A stretch of DNA of 64,000 nt from Odontesthes bonariensis (GCF_027942865.1 NC_134507.1:37067711-37131710), one strand, 5' to 3'. Numbered from the stretch's first letter, positions 1 through 11,268 are shown. Numbers and translations: made by a program. The notes: generated by a model from the letters alone, not told the origin.

Positions 1-776
1 CGACCTCCCCAGGCTGAACGACCTCCTCCTCCGGCTCAGGACCGTCGCTGACGATGCCCTCCAGTGAGAACGCCTCCCCCGTGCTTTGGCTGAAGAGGTA
101 CTCCAGCCCGAGCAGCTCATCGGACCGGACATCAGCCGGGGCCCGGAAGTTGCGCTCCACTGGCTCGCCCAACAGCTGCTGGCAGCGGGAGTTCAGGCGG
201 TCAATGAGCGGCGCAGAGTACACCCGGTGGTGCCGCCCTCCGCCCCCAAACACCGCGTCTGAGCTGCGGTCAGCGTTCCACCTGGCGATGCCACTTATCA
301 GGTAAACCTGATAAGGCCGCGCCGCACAGTGGGGACCTGAACATCACAACAAACAGGTATTATCAGTACCTCAGTTATCATGTGATAAACGTGGTTTTTT
401 TTTTGGTATTTTTCTCCCTTAGATTACCTGGAATCATGTGGGGCAAAGATTTATGGAACCCCTCCAGGCTGTTGCTCCCACGCAGGCCCTTATAATACGG
501 GACGTCCACACCGTTGATGGTGGTGGTGCGGGCGACACGATACATGACCATGCCTGGGGGGTCCTGGATGCACTCCAGGTGTCGCTGCTGGGCTGCCCAC
601 ATCTCATCAATGGCCGCTGTAAACACACACACACATGTTGAGCTGTAGTCATTTTGCATTTGCATTTTGTAGTTATACAGATTTATAACTACAGTAATGC
701 AATCGTGTCAGCCTCTGTGCTTTTTTCCCCTCTATAACTTGTAAACTAAACAACTGGTTATACTATACAGGCAGGC

Positions 777-807
<31 letters not shown>

Positions 808-3800
808 TTTTTTTTCTTACCAGGGGACTTGAAGAGGCTAACGCCGCTCTCATCCAGCCCTGCTGGACCCTTCAGGTCCTCGATGAGGAGGTGGACCAGG
901 CGAAACGTCTCCTGGGCCCCGAGGGTGACGCGCCGGACATGGTGCTTCAGCTGGTCCCGGGAGACGTACCGCCGGACCACGTCCTCGTCACTCACCACCT
1001 CCATGGTGGCCGGGTCTCTGGCCCTGATGGCAGCGATGAGGAGCTGGAGGTCCTCGCGGTTGTAGGCCAGCACCGCCCCGACCAGCGCGGATTTAAAGGG
1101 GCCGTATTTGGAGTGAGCCTCCGTTCTTAGAGCGGCGTCAAAGCGGTGGAGCCAGTGGAAAATGTCCAGCCTCACCACCATCCCCTCGTCCACCCAGGAC
1201 TGGAACAGGATCTCCACCGCGGTCGGACCCTGTGCTTTGCAGCAACCGCGGTCGATGTAGAGGATCTGGGGGACGGGCTGGTTTGCGAGGCGGAACCTCT
1301 CCATCACCCCACGACACATGGGCCCCAGCTTCTCCACCGACTCCTCGCAGGTGAGCACAAAGCTGACGATCTGGGAGAGCTCGTTGCCGATGCTGGTGAA
1401 CCACTCAGCCGAGCCCTTGCCCTCCCCAGACAGCTTCTTCACCACCTACAACAAAACAAACAAACAAATAGTTTAGCTTTGCATAATGTGGTGTTTCCCT
1501 GTGAGTACTTGTATGCAACACACTTTTGGCTAACTTGCCTTCTTCGTGGAGTCCATTTTCAGCACTTTGCCGAACGTGGACAGGATCTGGCTCCGGTAAT
1601 CCTGCACGTTGTCCGCCTCGGCCAGGAGGAAGGCGTGGCGCAGGAGCCGGGCGCAGGGAACCGCTCTCGGAGGGGGCGGTGCCTGGAACTCCCTGTGGCC
1701 CAGCGCAGAGACGATGCCTCTGGGTTCCACCAGGACCATGAGGAGTGTGGTGTAGAGGTCCTTCCTCTCGTGGTAGTCCTCCAGGTGGTTCTCCTGCACC
1801 TGCCGCCACACCTTGACCATCGTGTTACCCTCCGTTCTGTCACGCAGGAGGCGAATGATGGTCTTGTCCACCCCTCGCCTGGCAGTCAGTATGGCGGGAA
1901 ACCTGGCCCGATGTGCCTCGCTCAGCTGCCGGAGGATGGCGTCGTCCCACGCCAGCCACCGACCCATGGGTCCGCTCTCTCCACCTCTGGCAGCCTTGAG
2001 ACACGGCCCGCACGACAACACCTCTGTCGCCAGGGTGTACCAGCCCAACACATCACAGATGTGACGTACCTAAAACAGAGAGAGAGAGAGAGAGAGAATC
2101 ACAGGTCAATCACAGGTTGCAGATATGCAACAAGCTTTTTATTTATTTACATTATTTATTTACATTACATTTTTTGCATTTTATGTGTGCTTCACTTTTT
2201 CACAACAAAGATCTGTGAAATCTTTTTGATTTGTTGTTGAATGGAAAGTTTATGATGGTTGCGTTCCGCACTTTGTATTAAGAATGTTCAATAAAGATCT
2301 ATTACATACATTTTATTGTGGTAGCAGCAGTTCACTATACCTTTTTTGCCAATCGATCTGCAGAGAATGACTTGGTTGTGTGAACAAAATTAATCAGGAA
2401 AGCCCACAGTTGCAAATATGCAACATTGCCTAAAATGATTAAAAATAGCCCAATTTCAAAAATTCCAAAAATATTGGTGTATTCCCACCCAAAAAGATGC
2501 AAGAAGAGCCAAAATGATTTTTTTCAATGATTATTCGTATGCTTGGGTGCTACAAGGTTAAGTAGTCAATGGTGATGTGTGTATTTCTCTGAGCACAGCT
2601 GTGCAGAGACTGAGCCTTACCCGGGAGTGGTAGCCAGACTTGGAGAGGTGTGAGTTGCCTCCAGCCCCGGCACACTTCTCTCCGCGCGGACACTTCAGGG
2701 AGCACCGCCACACTCCGACGGGACGCCAGAAGAAAAAGCGGCCTCGGAAAAAGGCCTGTGGAGTGGGAATGCCGCCGCTCACAAAGCCGGGTGGCTCGGG
2801 TGGGTAGAACCACATCCGGTCTGACTTCAACACTCGCCGCCTTCTAATGGCGCCCTTTATGTCCTTGTAGACCTGGACTGGTGTGAAGAGGCCTCGCTCG
2901 CTGTCCTCCTTCAGCCAGGGGATGTCGGCAGAGGGGATTCCGTTGGGGTCTTCCCAGAGGCGCACCCAGCCTTCCAGCTCCACCTGCAAGACACAAGGTG
3001 TACAACAACGCAAAACATTTAGTTATTTATTTTCCCTAATGTGGTGATTTTGTGAAATGCATTAACATTGCTTGTGTATTTTGTGATTTTACACTTACAG
3101 AAGAGTCACTCTGTGACAAGGTGGTGGCAGACGCAGGCTGTGAGGTCGACGGCGGCTCCTCGGGACGAGCATCAGGGGGACCCTGACCAGGCGCTGAGGA
3201 CGGCACGGGCGTCTGTTGTTCAGGAGACTCAGTAGAGGCAGCCTTGCTGGTGGACGGCTGTGAGGACAACAGGAGCTGCTTTGAGGCAGCCTTGCTGATG
3301 GACGGCTGTGAGGACAGCAGGAGCTGCTTTGAGGCAGCCTTACTGGTGGACGGCTGTGAGGACAGCAGGAGCTGCTTTGAGGCAGCCTTGCTGATGGACG
3401 GCTGTGAGGACAGCAGGAGCTGCTTTGAGGCAGCCTTGCTGGTGGACGGCTGTGAGGACAGCAGGAGCTGCTTTGAGGCAGCCTTGCTGATGGACGGCTG
3501 TGAGGACAGCAGGAGCTGCTTTGAGGCAGCCTTGCTGATGGACGGCTGTGAGGACAGCAGGAGCTGCTTTGAGGCAGCCTTGCTGGTGGACGGCTGTGAG
3601 GACAGCAGGAGCTGCTTTGAGGCAGCCTTGCTGGTGGACGCCTGTGAGGACAGCAGGTGCTGCTTGTGCTGTGTTGAGGCAGCCTTGCTGGTGGAGGGCT
3701 GTGAGGACAGCAGGAGCTGCTCGTGCTGCTTTGAGGCAGCCGTGCTGGTGGACGGCTGTGAGGACAGCAGGAGCTGCTTTGAGGCAGCCTTGTTGGTTAT

Positions 3801-4704
3801 ATTATTATTGGGTTTTGCATTGTAGTTACAGAATGCAGTGTAGTTACCTCTTTATCCAGTATGTACTGTCTGAAGCGTTTGAGTGACTTCGAGGTGATGT
3901 CACTCTCCCGCATCAGCAGCCACTGCTTTACTGAGGTGTGGGCCTCCTGCGCCATCCTCCGCTCCTGCTCACTGCCGGCTTGAGGGTCAGATTGGTGGCG
4001 CTGGTACCACTGCCACATCTCGAGGATCGTGAACGACCGGAAACGGCCCATGCCGTAAATGGCCTTGTCCACGTTCCTCTCGAGGTGGCAGGAGATGGCC
4101 GGAAAAAGCTCCACGTACTGCAGCAGGCTGGCCTTCAGCCACTCCTTGTTTAAGGCCCCACGCTTCTCCGGCTGCCGGCTCTCTTTAACGTGGCGGTCGA
4201 CGAGACTGAAATGCACACACACACACACACATCGCTGTTAGTTTCAGTGAAGGGAAAACTGTTCCTGGCTTGCTTTGGTTTTCTTGTAAATGCTTACTAC
4301 TTGACGTAGCCCACGTCGTTCTCGACCAGCCACTTAAAGGTCCGGCCGGTGTAGCGGCCGAAGGTCAGGACCAGCTGCCCCAAGTACTGGGCCTCAGTCG
4401 GCCTCTGTACGCCGCAGCGCCTCTTTGCTGAAGACGAGACATGTTATGACCTCAGTGAACAGGCAAGCAAAAGCTCTGGTGCACCACATTGTCATTACTT
4501 ATATATTTATAGTATAAATGCAATGCCAAGATGTTTACCCTCCTCAAAGGCAGTCTTGGGGTCCCTCAGTTTGTCGTCCCTCGGACAAACCTGACCTCTC
4601 CCCTGCTGGGCCTTGGCTGCCTTGGAGGCTGCCAGAACGCATTGCTGCCTCTCTAACGGCAGGCTGGTGTTCAGGATGTTGAGGGCTGGCAGCAAAGTAT
4701 CCAT
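1..4704 (-). CDS. DDE transposase gene, multi-exon, Dada-like (runs off left edge)
   Basis: Splice-consistent exons on the minus strand are about 4704-4538, 4430-4300, 4205-3848, 3790-3102, 2985-2622, 2069-1538, 1445-821, 616-428 and 336 to beyond base 1, giving over 1,100 residues. The start is the ATG at 4704, just after a splice-acceptor-like CAG. Order of parts: a conserved N-terminal region; an S/Q-rich linker made of 16-residue repeats; a cysteine/histidine zinc-ribbon region (CSLKCPRGEKC ... CGPC) across exons 5-6; then a likely catalytic triad: D in KMDSTKK, D in YIDRGCC, E in SLEGFHK. The intron after DSTKK starts with GC instead of GT (GCAAGT). I see no stop or frameshift in the exons. 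Known: DDE transposases cut and paste DNA. Inferred: Dada family, from the U1 context rather than a profile match. It could be an active gene; the C-terminus is not seen. Confidence 0.6.
670..786. repeat. 117-bp inverted repeat, left copy
   Basis: This segment lies inside the transposase intron 429-615/617-820 region (between the exons ending at 821 and starting at 616). Its reverse complement occurs at 8033-8149, apparently without mismatch. Both copies are flanked on the same side by a TG/CA run. The two transposase copies nearby are strongly diverged, so this identity points to a recent duplication, a small mobile element or gene conversion. Confidence 0.9.
3249..3800 (-). repeat. 48-bp coding minisatellite in transposase linker
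   Basis: About eleven head-to-tail copies of a 48-bp unit, two of them lengthened to about 57 bp. On the minus strand each unit encodes a 16-residue block of the type STSKAASKQLLLSSQP. Length stays a multiple of three, so the transposase frame is kept. The other transposase copy has an unrelated Ala/Pro/Ser-rich linker at the same place (about 6669-7077). The antisense plus-strand reading frame is a shadow. Confidence 0.9.
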
Positions 4705-4962
4705 GTCCTGAAATTGTCAACAGACTTTTAGCAATATCATGATCATTATAACCATTGCAATAGTCACTATTATTAGACAAATGGAGGCAAAAGCCATAGC
4801 ATTGCCACCAGAATTGAAAATGTACAATAGGCAAATGTAACACGTATTAAAATTCATACAAACGAGGTGGATAGTTTTTTTTTTTTTGCATAAATAATGG
4901 CTCCGGGCCAAATCACAGACGCACTTGACAGAGTTGCAGCTCGAAAGAGCGCATGTGCACTG

Positions 4963-5517
4963 TCGCTGGTGTCACTCGACTTTCATTTTACAACGCTAAA
5001 AACGTTATCTATTATCTGTTGATGTTACATTCACAAAGTAGACAGGAAAACGATATAAATATAGCCATGCTGTATTTTTTTCTTTTGCTAAAAATAAATT
5101 TATAGCGTTGCTAACACCCTCCGGTCACCCAGCTTTAACATTACGCTAAAAACCTTGTATTCCAAATAAACAGGTGATCTTCTTAATAAATTACAGAGGT
5201 ATATCGCCAGAATATGATCGCAGACGAGCAAGAGGGTCTGGCTGCAGACCTGTACTGCCGCTGGTGTCACTCGACTTCCATGTTACATTAAAAACGTTAT
5301 CTGTTATCTGTTGATGTGACATTCACAAAGTAGAAAGGAAAACGATATAAATAAAGCCATGCTGTATATTTTTTTTGCTAAAAATAAACTTTATAGCGTT
5401 GCTAACACCCTACGGTCACCCAGCTTTAACATTACGCTAAAAACCTTGTATTACAAATAAACAGGTGATCTTTTTGATAAATTACAGAGGTATATCGCTA
5501 GAATATGATCGTAGTAG
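4963..5517. repeat. Two tandem 255-bp direct repeats upstream of transposase gene
   Basis: The block starting near 4965 recurs near 5260 (period about 295 bp) with roughly 90% identity by eye. The joint between them (5221-5251) holds AGAGGGTCTGGCTGCAGACC, which resembles the inverted-repeat end of the element at 48945-51118. The block sits about 260 bp upstream of the transposase start and may be a promoter or the terminus of a nested element. No gene is seen from 4711 to 5690. Confidence 0.75.
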
Positions 5518-5693
5518 GTAAATGCGGGACATGGTATATCATGAATGATTATAATTACTGGTAGGTTACGTTATAATGAATAGATTGAAGGAGAACATTG
5601 AAAGTGTTGACTTGGAAATGACACAACACACTGCTACTGCGATTCAAGGCACTTTAAGGGCTGAAGTGCATTTATTCAAGTGCATTCTCATTT

Positions 5694-5980
5694 AGTAAAC
5701 AAAGTTAAGACATGTATAGTGCACATTTTTCATGACAAGACATTTGAAATTAAGTGTGAGAGAGGGAGAGAGAGAGAGAGAGAGAGGTGGAGGTGGAGGT
5801 GGAGGGAGAGTGTGTGTGTGTGAGACAGAGACAGACAGACTGACCAGGAGCAGTGGGCAGACAGGAGAGAGAGCCATGTGCAACAGCAGATATGGGAAGA
5901 AACAAGGTGCATGCTCATTTGGTAAACAAAGTGAAGACATGTATAGTGCACATTTGTCATGAAAAGATATTTGAAATTAA

Positions 5981-6051
<71 letters not shown>

Positions 6052-6150
6052 TGTGTGTGTGTGTGAGAGAGAGAGACAGACAGACTGACTGACCAGGAGC
6101 AGTGGGCAGACAGGAGACAGAGCCATGTGCAACAGCAGATATGGGAACAA
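5694..6150. repeat. Tandem duplication with GA and GT microsatellites
   Basis: A block of about 225 bp is present twice (5694-5905 and 5922-6145). Each holds a GA run, a GT run and then a shared non-repetitive tail. The second GA run (about 5988-6049) is much longer. The encoded ERERER and SLSLSL frames are microsatellite artefacts. The block separates the truncated upstream transposase copy from the full one. Confidence 0.85.
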
Positions 6151-6236
6151 ACAAGAAATCAAGTGTAAGTGAACAATAAAAATGAGAACTATATACATGT
6201 GCATGTAGGAGTGCAATCAGGAAACGAGTTTAAGTG

Positions 6237-8025
6237 AACAATTCTGCCACGGGGACCGTGCTGCCATCCACCACACCGGGCATCTCGGGAGGGTGGAACC
6301 ACATCTTTTCACTCTTCAGGACCTTCCTCCACCTCTTCCTGCCGTACATGTCAGAGAAGGGCCGCGGCTTCAGAAAGAGCCCCCTCTCCTCATCCTCCTT
6401 CAGCCACTTAATGTCTTGCTCGGGCAGCCCGCTGTCCTCAGCCTCCCAGGATTTGTGCCATCCTTCAAACAGGATGGCGTCTTCACCACCAACTGCCTCC
6501 TGTGACTGGCTCTCTGTAAATACAAAAAAACCCAAAACACATTGAATATAGTATATCCACACTGTGGAATGAGGCTTTTCATTACAGCAGCCCACTGGAT
6601 GTGACATGCATGATCTGTGTGCTATTAGCCAGTAAACTAATACAACTTGTGTTAAATGAATATGTACCTTGTGTTTCGTAGGTGGACAGAGCCTCCACAA
6701 GCAGAGCGTCGTCTTCCCAGCTGGGGTCTGCTGAGCTGGGAGTGGTGGCTGATGGACGGGGCGCAAAGAAGGAGGGTACCGGTGAAGAGGTAGGCACAGC
6801 TGCACAGGGTGCTGGGGCAGCCGACTTGGAGGAGGCCTTCTTCTTCGGCTTGGAGGTGGGGGATGCTGCTGCTGCTGCTGGTGCTGAAGGGGGCTTTGTG
6901 GTGGAGGTAGGTGTGGCTGATGGACGAGCCTTGCTGGTGATGGAGGGAGATGCAGGAGGAGGAGGTGATGGAGGGGCCTTGCTGGTGGTGGGTGGTGCTG
7001 CTGCTGCTGCTGCAGATGCTGCTGGGGGCTTGTTGGAGGAAGCAGACGCGGTGGAAGGAGTGGCTACACCCTGCTGAGGTATTAGGAGGAATATTACATT
7101 TCAGTTTTGCTGAATACATTTGTTATGTTATTCCTTTATACACATGTTCACCTGCACACATACCTCCTTGTCCAGAATGTACTTTCTGAACCTCTTGAGG
7201 GCCTTTGAATTGATGTCATCCTCCTTCATGAGGAGCCACTGTGTCACCGACGTGTAGGCCTCCTGCGCCCTCTTCCTCTCAGCGTCGCTGCCAGCCTGAG
7301 GATCCGCCAGGAGCCTCTTGTGCAGGCTGTACCACTGCCACATCTCCAGGTAGGTGAACGACTTGAACCTCCCCTGTCCATAGATGGCCCGGTCCACATT
7401 CACCTCCAGGTGGCACGAGACGGTGGTGAAGAGGTGCGCGTACTTGACCAGCTGCTCCTTCAGCCACTCGTCGTTGATGGTCTTCCTCTTCTCAGGGTGC
7501 CTCATCTCCTTCATGTGGCGGTCGACGATGCTGAAATGGCATAGTAATGTAACATAGTGATACAGTACTATTAAGTTATAACACTATTCACATGGCCATC
7601 ACATTCAGTGTACCACACTTACTATTTGCAGTAGCCGACATCATTCTCGACCAGCCACTTGAAGCTCTTGCTGGTGTACTTGCCAAAGGTCATCACCAGC
7701 TGCCCCAGGACTTGCGCCTCAGTTGGAGAGGGTGTGACGATCTGGCATTTCTTCAAAGCTGTAGACAGATAAATAAGGGGGAACAAAATTAAAGTAATCA
7801 TGCCTAGACAGTAGTGCAGTTGTAAGCACAGGGTTGTGCATGCACTCTTCTCACCTTCTTTGTAAGCCTTGTCTGAGTCTCTAAGCCTACTGTCCACTGT
7901 CTCACGGTCCCGTGCATGTGCCTTAAGGAAGTCCTTGGCCTCCTTGGTCATCCCAAGCACACACTGCTGCCTGTCCTTGGGGAAGCTTGTGTCCAGGATG
8001 GACAGCACAGGCATCAGAGGATCCA
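6237..8025 (-). pseudogene. Truncated paralogous copy of transposase 5' half
   Basis: Exons at about 8025-7857, 7759-7620, 7530-7164, 7077-6669 and 6514-6237 match the first five exons of the gene at 1-4704 in order. Shared landmarks include VENDVGY, AIYGxGRF, LEMWQWY and YILDKE, with overall similarity I judge moderate. The linker exon is Ala/Pro/Ser-rich instead of repeat-built. Homology stops in the fifth exon, before the zinc ribbon, and the whole DDE part is absent, so it cannot make a working transposase. It could be a decayed tandem duplicate, the remnant of an element into which another inserted, or a gene for a DNA-binding-only protein. The exons keep open frames and splice signals, which leaves the last option possible. 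Confidence 0.6.
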
Positions 8026-8032
8026 TTTGCTT

Positions 8033-8149
8033 CACACACACAGCCTGCCTGTATAGTATAACCAGTTGTTTAGTTTACAAGTTATAGAGGGGAAAAAAGC
8101 ACAGAGGCTGACACGATTGCATTACTGTAGTTATAAATCTGTATAACTA
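8033..8149. repeat. 117-bp inverted repeat, right copy
   Basis: Reverse complement of 670-786. It lies directly upstream of the ATG (8025) of the truncated transposase copy. Whether it belongs to the transposon promoter or is a separate small insertion cannot be told from this window. Confidence 0.9.
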
Positions 8150-8941
8150 TAGGATATTAATAGTAAATTGTTCCATGTAGTAATGGCATGAGACTAGTAT
8201 AAAAGCTTTGTATTAGAATAGGATGCATATTATTCAGAAATCTGTGTCATACAATACATACCAACTGAGGTAAATGTACACTGAACATTCTAAATACTGT
8301 TATAACAGATTAACACAACCAAACAGTACAAAAGCCCTCATAATTGTGACAATGTAAAAGCTTTCGTGTCCGTCCGCCCTCATAAAAATACAATGTAGAG
8401 CTCTAGCAGCAAAGCAAGCAGCTAACAAGTTGTTTACCTGCAGCCACTGTTTTCAACCCCAAGTCACGTAACTTTAACACCGCGGCACTTATAAACAAAC
8501 GACCGCTATCGGCACATTTTTAAACGGCAGTAGTCAACAAAGTAAATCGTAGTTATCTCAACATCCCGTTTGACACCAGCTACAGTAATAACAACAGTTA
8601 TAGCGTAGCCCGGAGCCTCTGAATCTAGCAAAGTAACATTACCGTCAACGGCGCTTGGCGTCATTTGTATGACAGGAAAATAATGTACACATTATTATCA
8701 TTAGACTTAGTGAGAAATGACACCCACAGAAAGGATATATTAAAAGCGCTTGAATGATATCTTACCTTAGCTGAAGTTTTCGGTGGTCTATTGAAGTGCG
8801 GCAGACTCCCTGCTAAAATCCCACCTATCTCCCACTCCCTCCGATTTTCTGATTGGCCGAGCGGTTTCTGCCGCGGTTGCGAGGCTGGCTGTAGACAGTT
8901 GGCAGCGCCCATTGGTCACAAAACGCCCAAGACAATGTGAG
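8150..8941. other. Non-coding transposon interior
   Basis: No coding or RNA gene is seen. The stretch is AT-rich at 8150-8400 and mixed after that. It probably holds 5' flanking sequence of the transposase copy and subterminal transposon sequence. Confidence 0.4.
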
Positions 8942-9021
8942 TATGTAGACAATATGATTATTTCATTGGACAATAGTCTACGTATGTAGACAATATGATT
9001 TTTTCATTGGACAATAGTCTA
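8942..9021. repeat. Two 40-bp subterminal repeats near transposon end
   Basis: Two adjacent copies of a unit that starts TATGTAGACAATATGATT and ends ACAATAGTCTAC. Each unit has inverted ends (GTAGAC/GTCTAC), followed by a further partial copy, CATGTCTACATG. Subterminal repeats 40-120 bp from an element end are typical transposase binding sites, which is inferred here. Confidence 0.75.
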
Positions 9022-9061
9022 CATGTCTACATGCGCCTTTGCACTTTACTCGTTCGTACCT

Positions 9062-9137
9062 CTGCGAATTCCCCAAATGTGGGAATCTCGACTGCATAAT
9101 TTCTGGTAGTGGGGGACTGCGTTCGCGCTCTCCCCTG
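9062..9137 (+). pseudogene. U1 snRNA gene, 5' part missing
   Basis: Only U1 nucleotides from about 88-90 to 164 remain, including the Sm-site region and 3' stem-loop. The 5' part is replaced by the right end of the Dada-like transposon. The downstream spacer is a normal U1-unit spacer, so this was the first U1 unit of the array before insertion. Confidence 0.9.
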
Positions 9138-9680
9138 ATTTGACTGTATAACGTGAATATCCCTGGGCAACTCAACCTTGGTTCCTGGCGTTGCTGCTTT
9201 AACGACACCTTTCCATCTGTAAAACCCATGTTTTGCAAGGTTTGCTGAATGCTGCGGCAGGTCTGCACAGCTGATATGCAGCTGCGCAGTTGTCAGGTGA
9301 GGTCATACGGTGCAGTCACCCCAGGCAGGTGGGCGTTGCCTTAGTGATGGCAACAACGAGATGAGAATACGGCAGCATTTCTGCACTGGAGATATTAAGC
9401 CGTGAGGGTTTGCCTCAACTAAGAATTTTCCAAGTGTGGGTGGGTGTGGCTCTAGAGATGGGGAGAGTGGAAAAACTAAATCAATTTGTGCTCCAAGTTC
9501 CTTGGTTGTTGAAACAAGAACTGATCAGAAAGATGAAGAAAAGCCGGACTGTTTTAATCTGCAAGCTTTTCAGATTCAGGTTAGCTGCTGGCATGGCACT
9601 GCAGACAGTTGAATTTGCTGCACCGTCCGGCCGAGTGAGGCACCTGGAAAAGAGGTGTCAGCCTCTGACAGTTCCAACTC

Positions 9681-9844
9681 ATACTTACCTGGCAGGGGAG
9701 ATACCATGATCAAGAAGGTGGTTCACCCAGGACGAGGCTCAGCCATTGCACACCGGCTGTACTGACCCTTGCGAATTCCCCAAATGTGGGAATCTCGACT
9801 GCATAATTTCTGGTAGTGGGGGACTGCGTTCGCGCTCTCCCCTG
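9681..9844 (+). ncRNA. U1 spliceosomal snRNA
   Basis: A 164-nt match to vertebrate U1. It starts ATACTTACCTGGCAGGGGAG, which carries the 5'-splice-site pairing sequence ACUUACCU. It ends CGCGCTCTCCCCTG. U1 defines 5' splice sites within the U1 snRNP. The Sm site reads AATTTCTGG (9805-9813) where the usual vertebrate form is AATTTGTGG. The 5' end is set by alignment to known U1. I could not define the PSE promoter element with confidence. Confidence 0.95.
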
Positions 9845-10392
9845 ATTTGACTGTATAACGTGAATATCCCTGGGCAACTCTACCTTGGTTTTTGTCCTGG
9901 CGTTGCTGCTTTAACGACACCTTTCCATCTTTAAAACCCATGTTTTGCAAGGTTTGCTGAATGCTGCGGCAGGTCTGCACAGCTGATATGCAGCTGCGCA
10001 GTTGTCAGGTGAGGTCATACAGTGCAGTCACCCCAGGCAGGTGGGCGTTGCCTTAGTGATGGCAACAACGAGATGAGAATACGGCAGCATTTCTGCACTG
10101 GAGATATTAAGCCGTGAGGGTTTGCCTCAACTAAGAATTTTCCCAGTGTGGGTGGGTGTGGCTCTAGAGATGGGGAGAGTGGAAAAACTAAATCAATTTG
10201 TGCTCCAAGTTCCTTGGTTGTTGAAACAAGAACTGATCAGAAAGATGAAGAAAAGCCGGACTGTTTTAATCTGCAAGCTTTTCAGATTCAGGTTAGCTGC
10301 TGGCATGGCACTGCAGACAGTTGAATTTGCTGCACCGTCCGGCCGAGTGAGGCACCTGGAAAAGAGGTGTCAGCCTCTGACAGTTCCAACTC

Positions 10393-10556
10393 ATACTTAC
10401 CTGGCAGGGGAGATACCATGATCAAGAAGGTGGTTCACCCAGGACGAGGCTCAGCCATTGCACACCGGCTGTACTGACCCTTGCGAATTCCCCAAATGTG
10501 GGAATCTCGACTGCATAATTTCTGGTAGTGGGGGACTGCGTTCGCGCTCTCCCCTG
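10393..10556 (+). ncRNA. U1 spliceosomal snRNA
   Basis: The second full U1 of the array, 712 bp after the first and apparently identical to it over 164 nt, including the AATTTCTGG Sm-site variant. Confidence 0.95.
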
Positions 10557-11104
10557 ATTTGACTGTATAACGTAAATATCCCTGGGCAACTCTACCTTGG
10601 TTTTTGTCCTGGCGTTGCTGCTTTAACGACACCTTTCCATCTTTAAAACCCATGTTTTGCAAGGTTTGCTGAATGCTGCGGCAGGTCTGCACAGCTGATA
10701 TGCAGCTGTGCAGTTGTCAGGTGAGGTCATACAGTGCAGTCACCCCAGGCAGGTGGGCGTTGCCTTAGTGATGGCAACAACGAGATGAGAATACGGCAGC
10801 ATTTCTGCACTGGAGATATTAAGCCGTGAGGGTTTGCCTCAACTAAGAATTTTCCAAGTGTGGGTGGGTGTGGCTCTAGAGATGGGGAGAGTGGAAAAAC
10901 TAAATCAATTTGTGCTCCAAGTTCCTTGGTTGTTGAAACAAGAACTGATCAGAAAGATGAAGAAAAGCCGGACTGTTTTAATCTGCAAGCTTTTCAGATT
11001 CAGGTTAGCTGCTGGCATGGCACTGCAGACAGTTGAATTTGCTGCACCGTCCGGCCGAGTGAGGCACCTGGAAAAGAGGTGTCAGCCTCTGACAGTTCCA
11101 ACTC

Positions 11105-11268
11105 ATACTTACCTGGCAGGGGAGATACCATGATCAAGAAGGTGGTTCACCCAGGACGAGGCTCAGCCATTGCACACCGGCTGTACTGACCCTTGCGAAT
11201 TCCCCAAATGTGGGAATCTCGACTGCATAATTTCTGGTAGTGGGGGACTGCGTTCGCGCTCTCCCCTG
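11105..11268 (+). ncRNA. U1 spliceosomal snRNA
   Basis: The third full U1 of the array, 164 nt, with the same 5' end, loop sequences and AATTTCTGG Sm site as the other copies. Confidence 0.95.

Larger units (their letters stand above)
1..9061 (-). mobile_element. Dada-like DNA transposon (right part), inserted in a U1 gene
   Basis: Seen: everything left of 9062 is unrelated to the 712-bp U1 unit, and U1 resumes at about its nucleotide 88-90. The interval carries an intron-rich transposase gene on the minus strand (1-4704), a second copy of its 5' half (6237-8025), and subterminal repeats at 8942-9021. The left end lies outside the window, so terminal inverted repeats and target duplication cannot be tested. 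Known: the Dada superfamily of DDE transposons inserts specifically into multicopy RNA genes, including U1 and U6 snRNA and tRNA genes in fishes. Inferred: a U1-targeting Dada family. Alternative: two nested elements, because the transposase 5' half occurs twice, or an unrelated element that landed in U1 by chance. Confidence 0.55.

Noticed and set aside
3244-3825. Plus-strand frame with a repeated Cys-containing peptide
   Set aside because: It is the antisense of the coding minisatellite of the transposase linker; the minus strand has the splice sites and homology.
5760-6110. ER-, SL- and HT-repeat peptides
   Set aside because: Pure products of GA and GT microsatellites.
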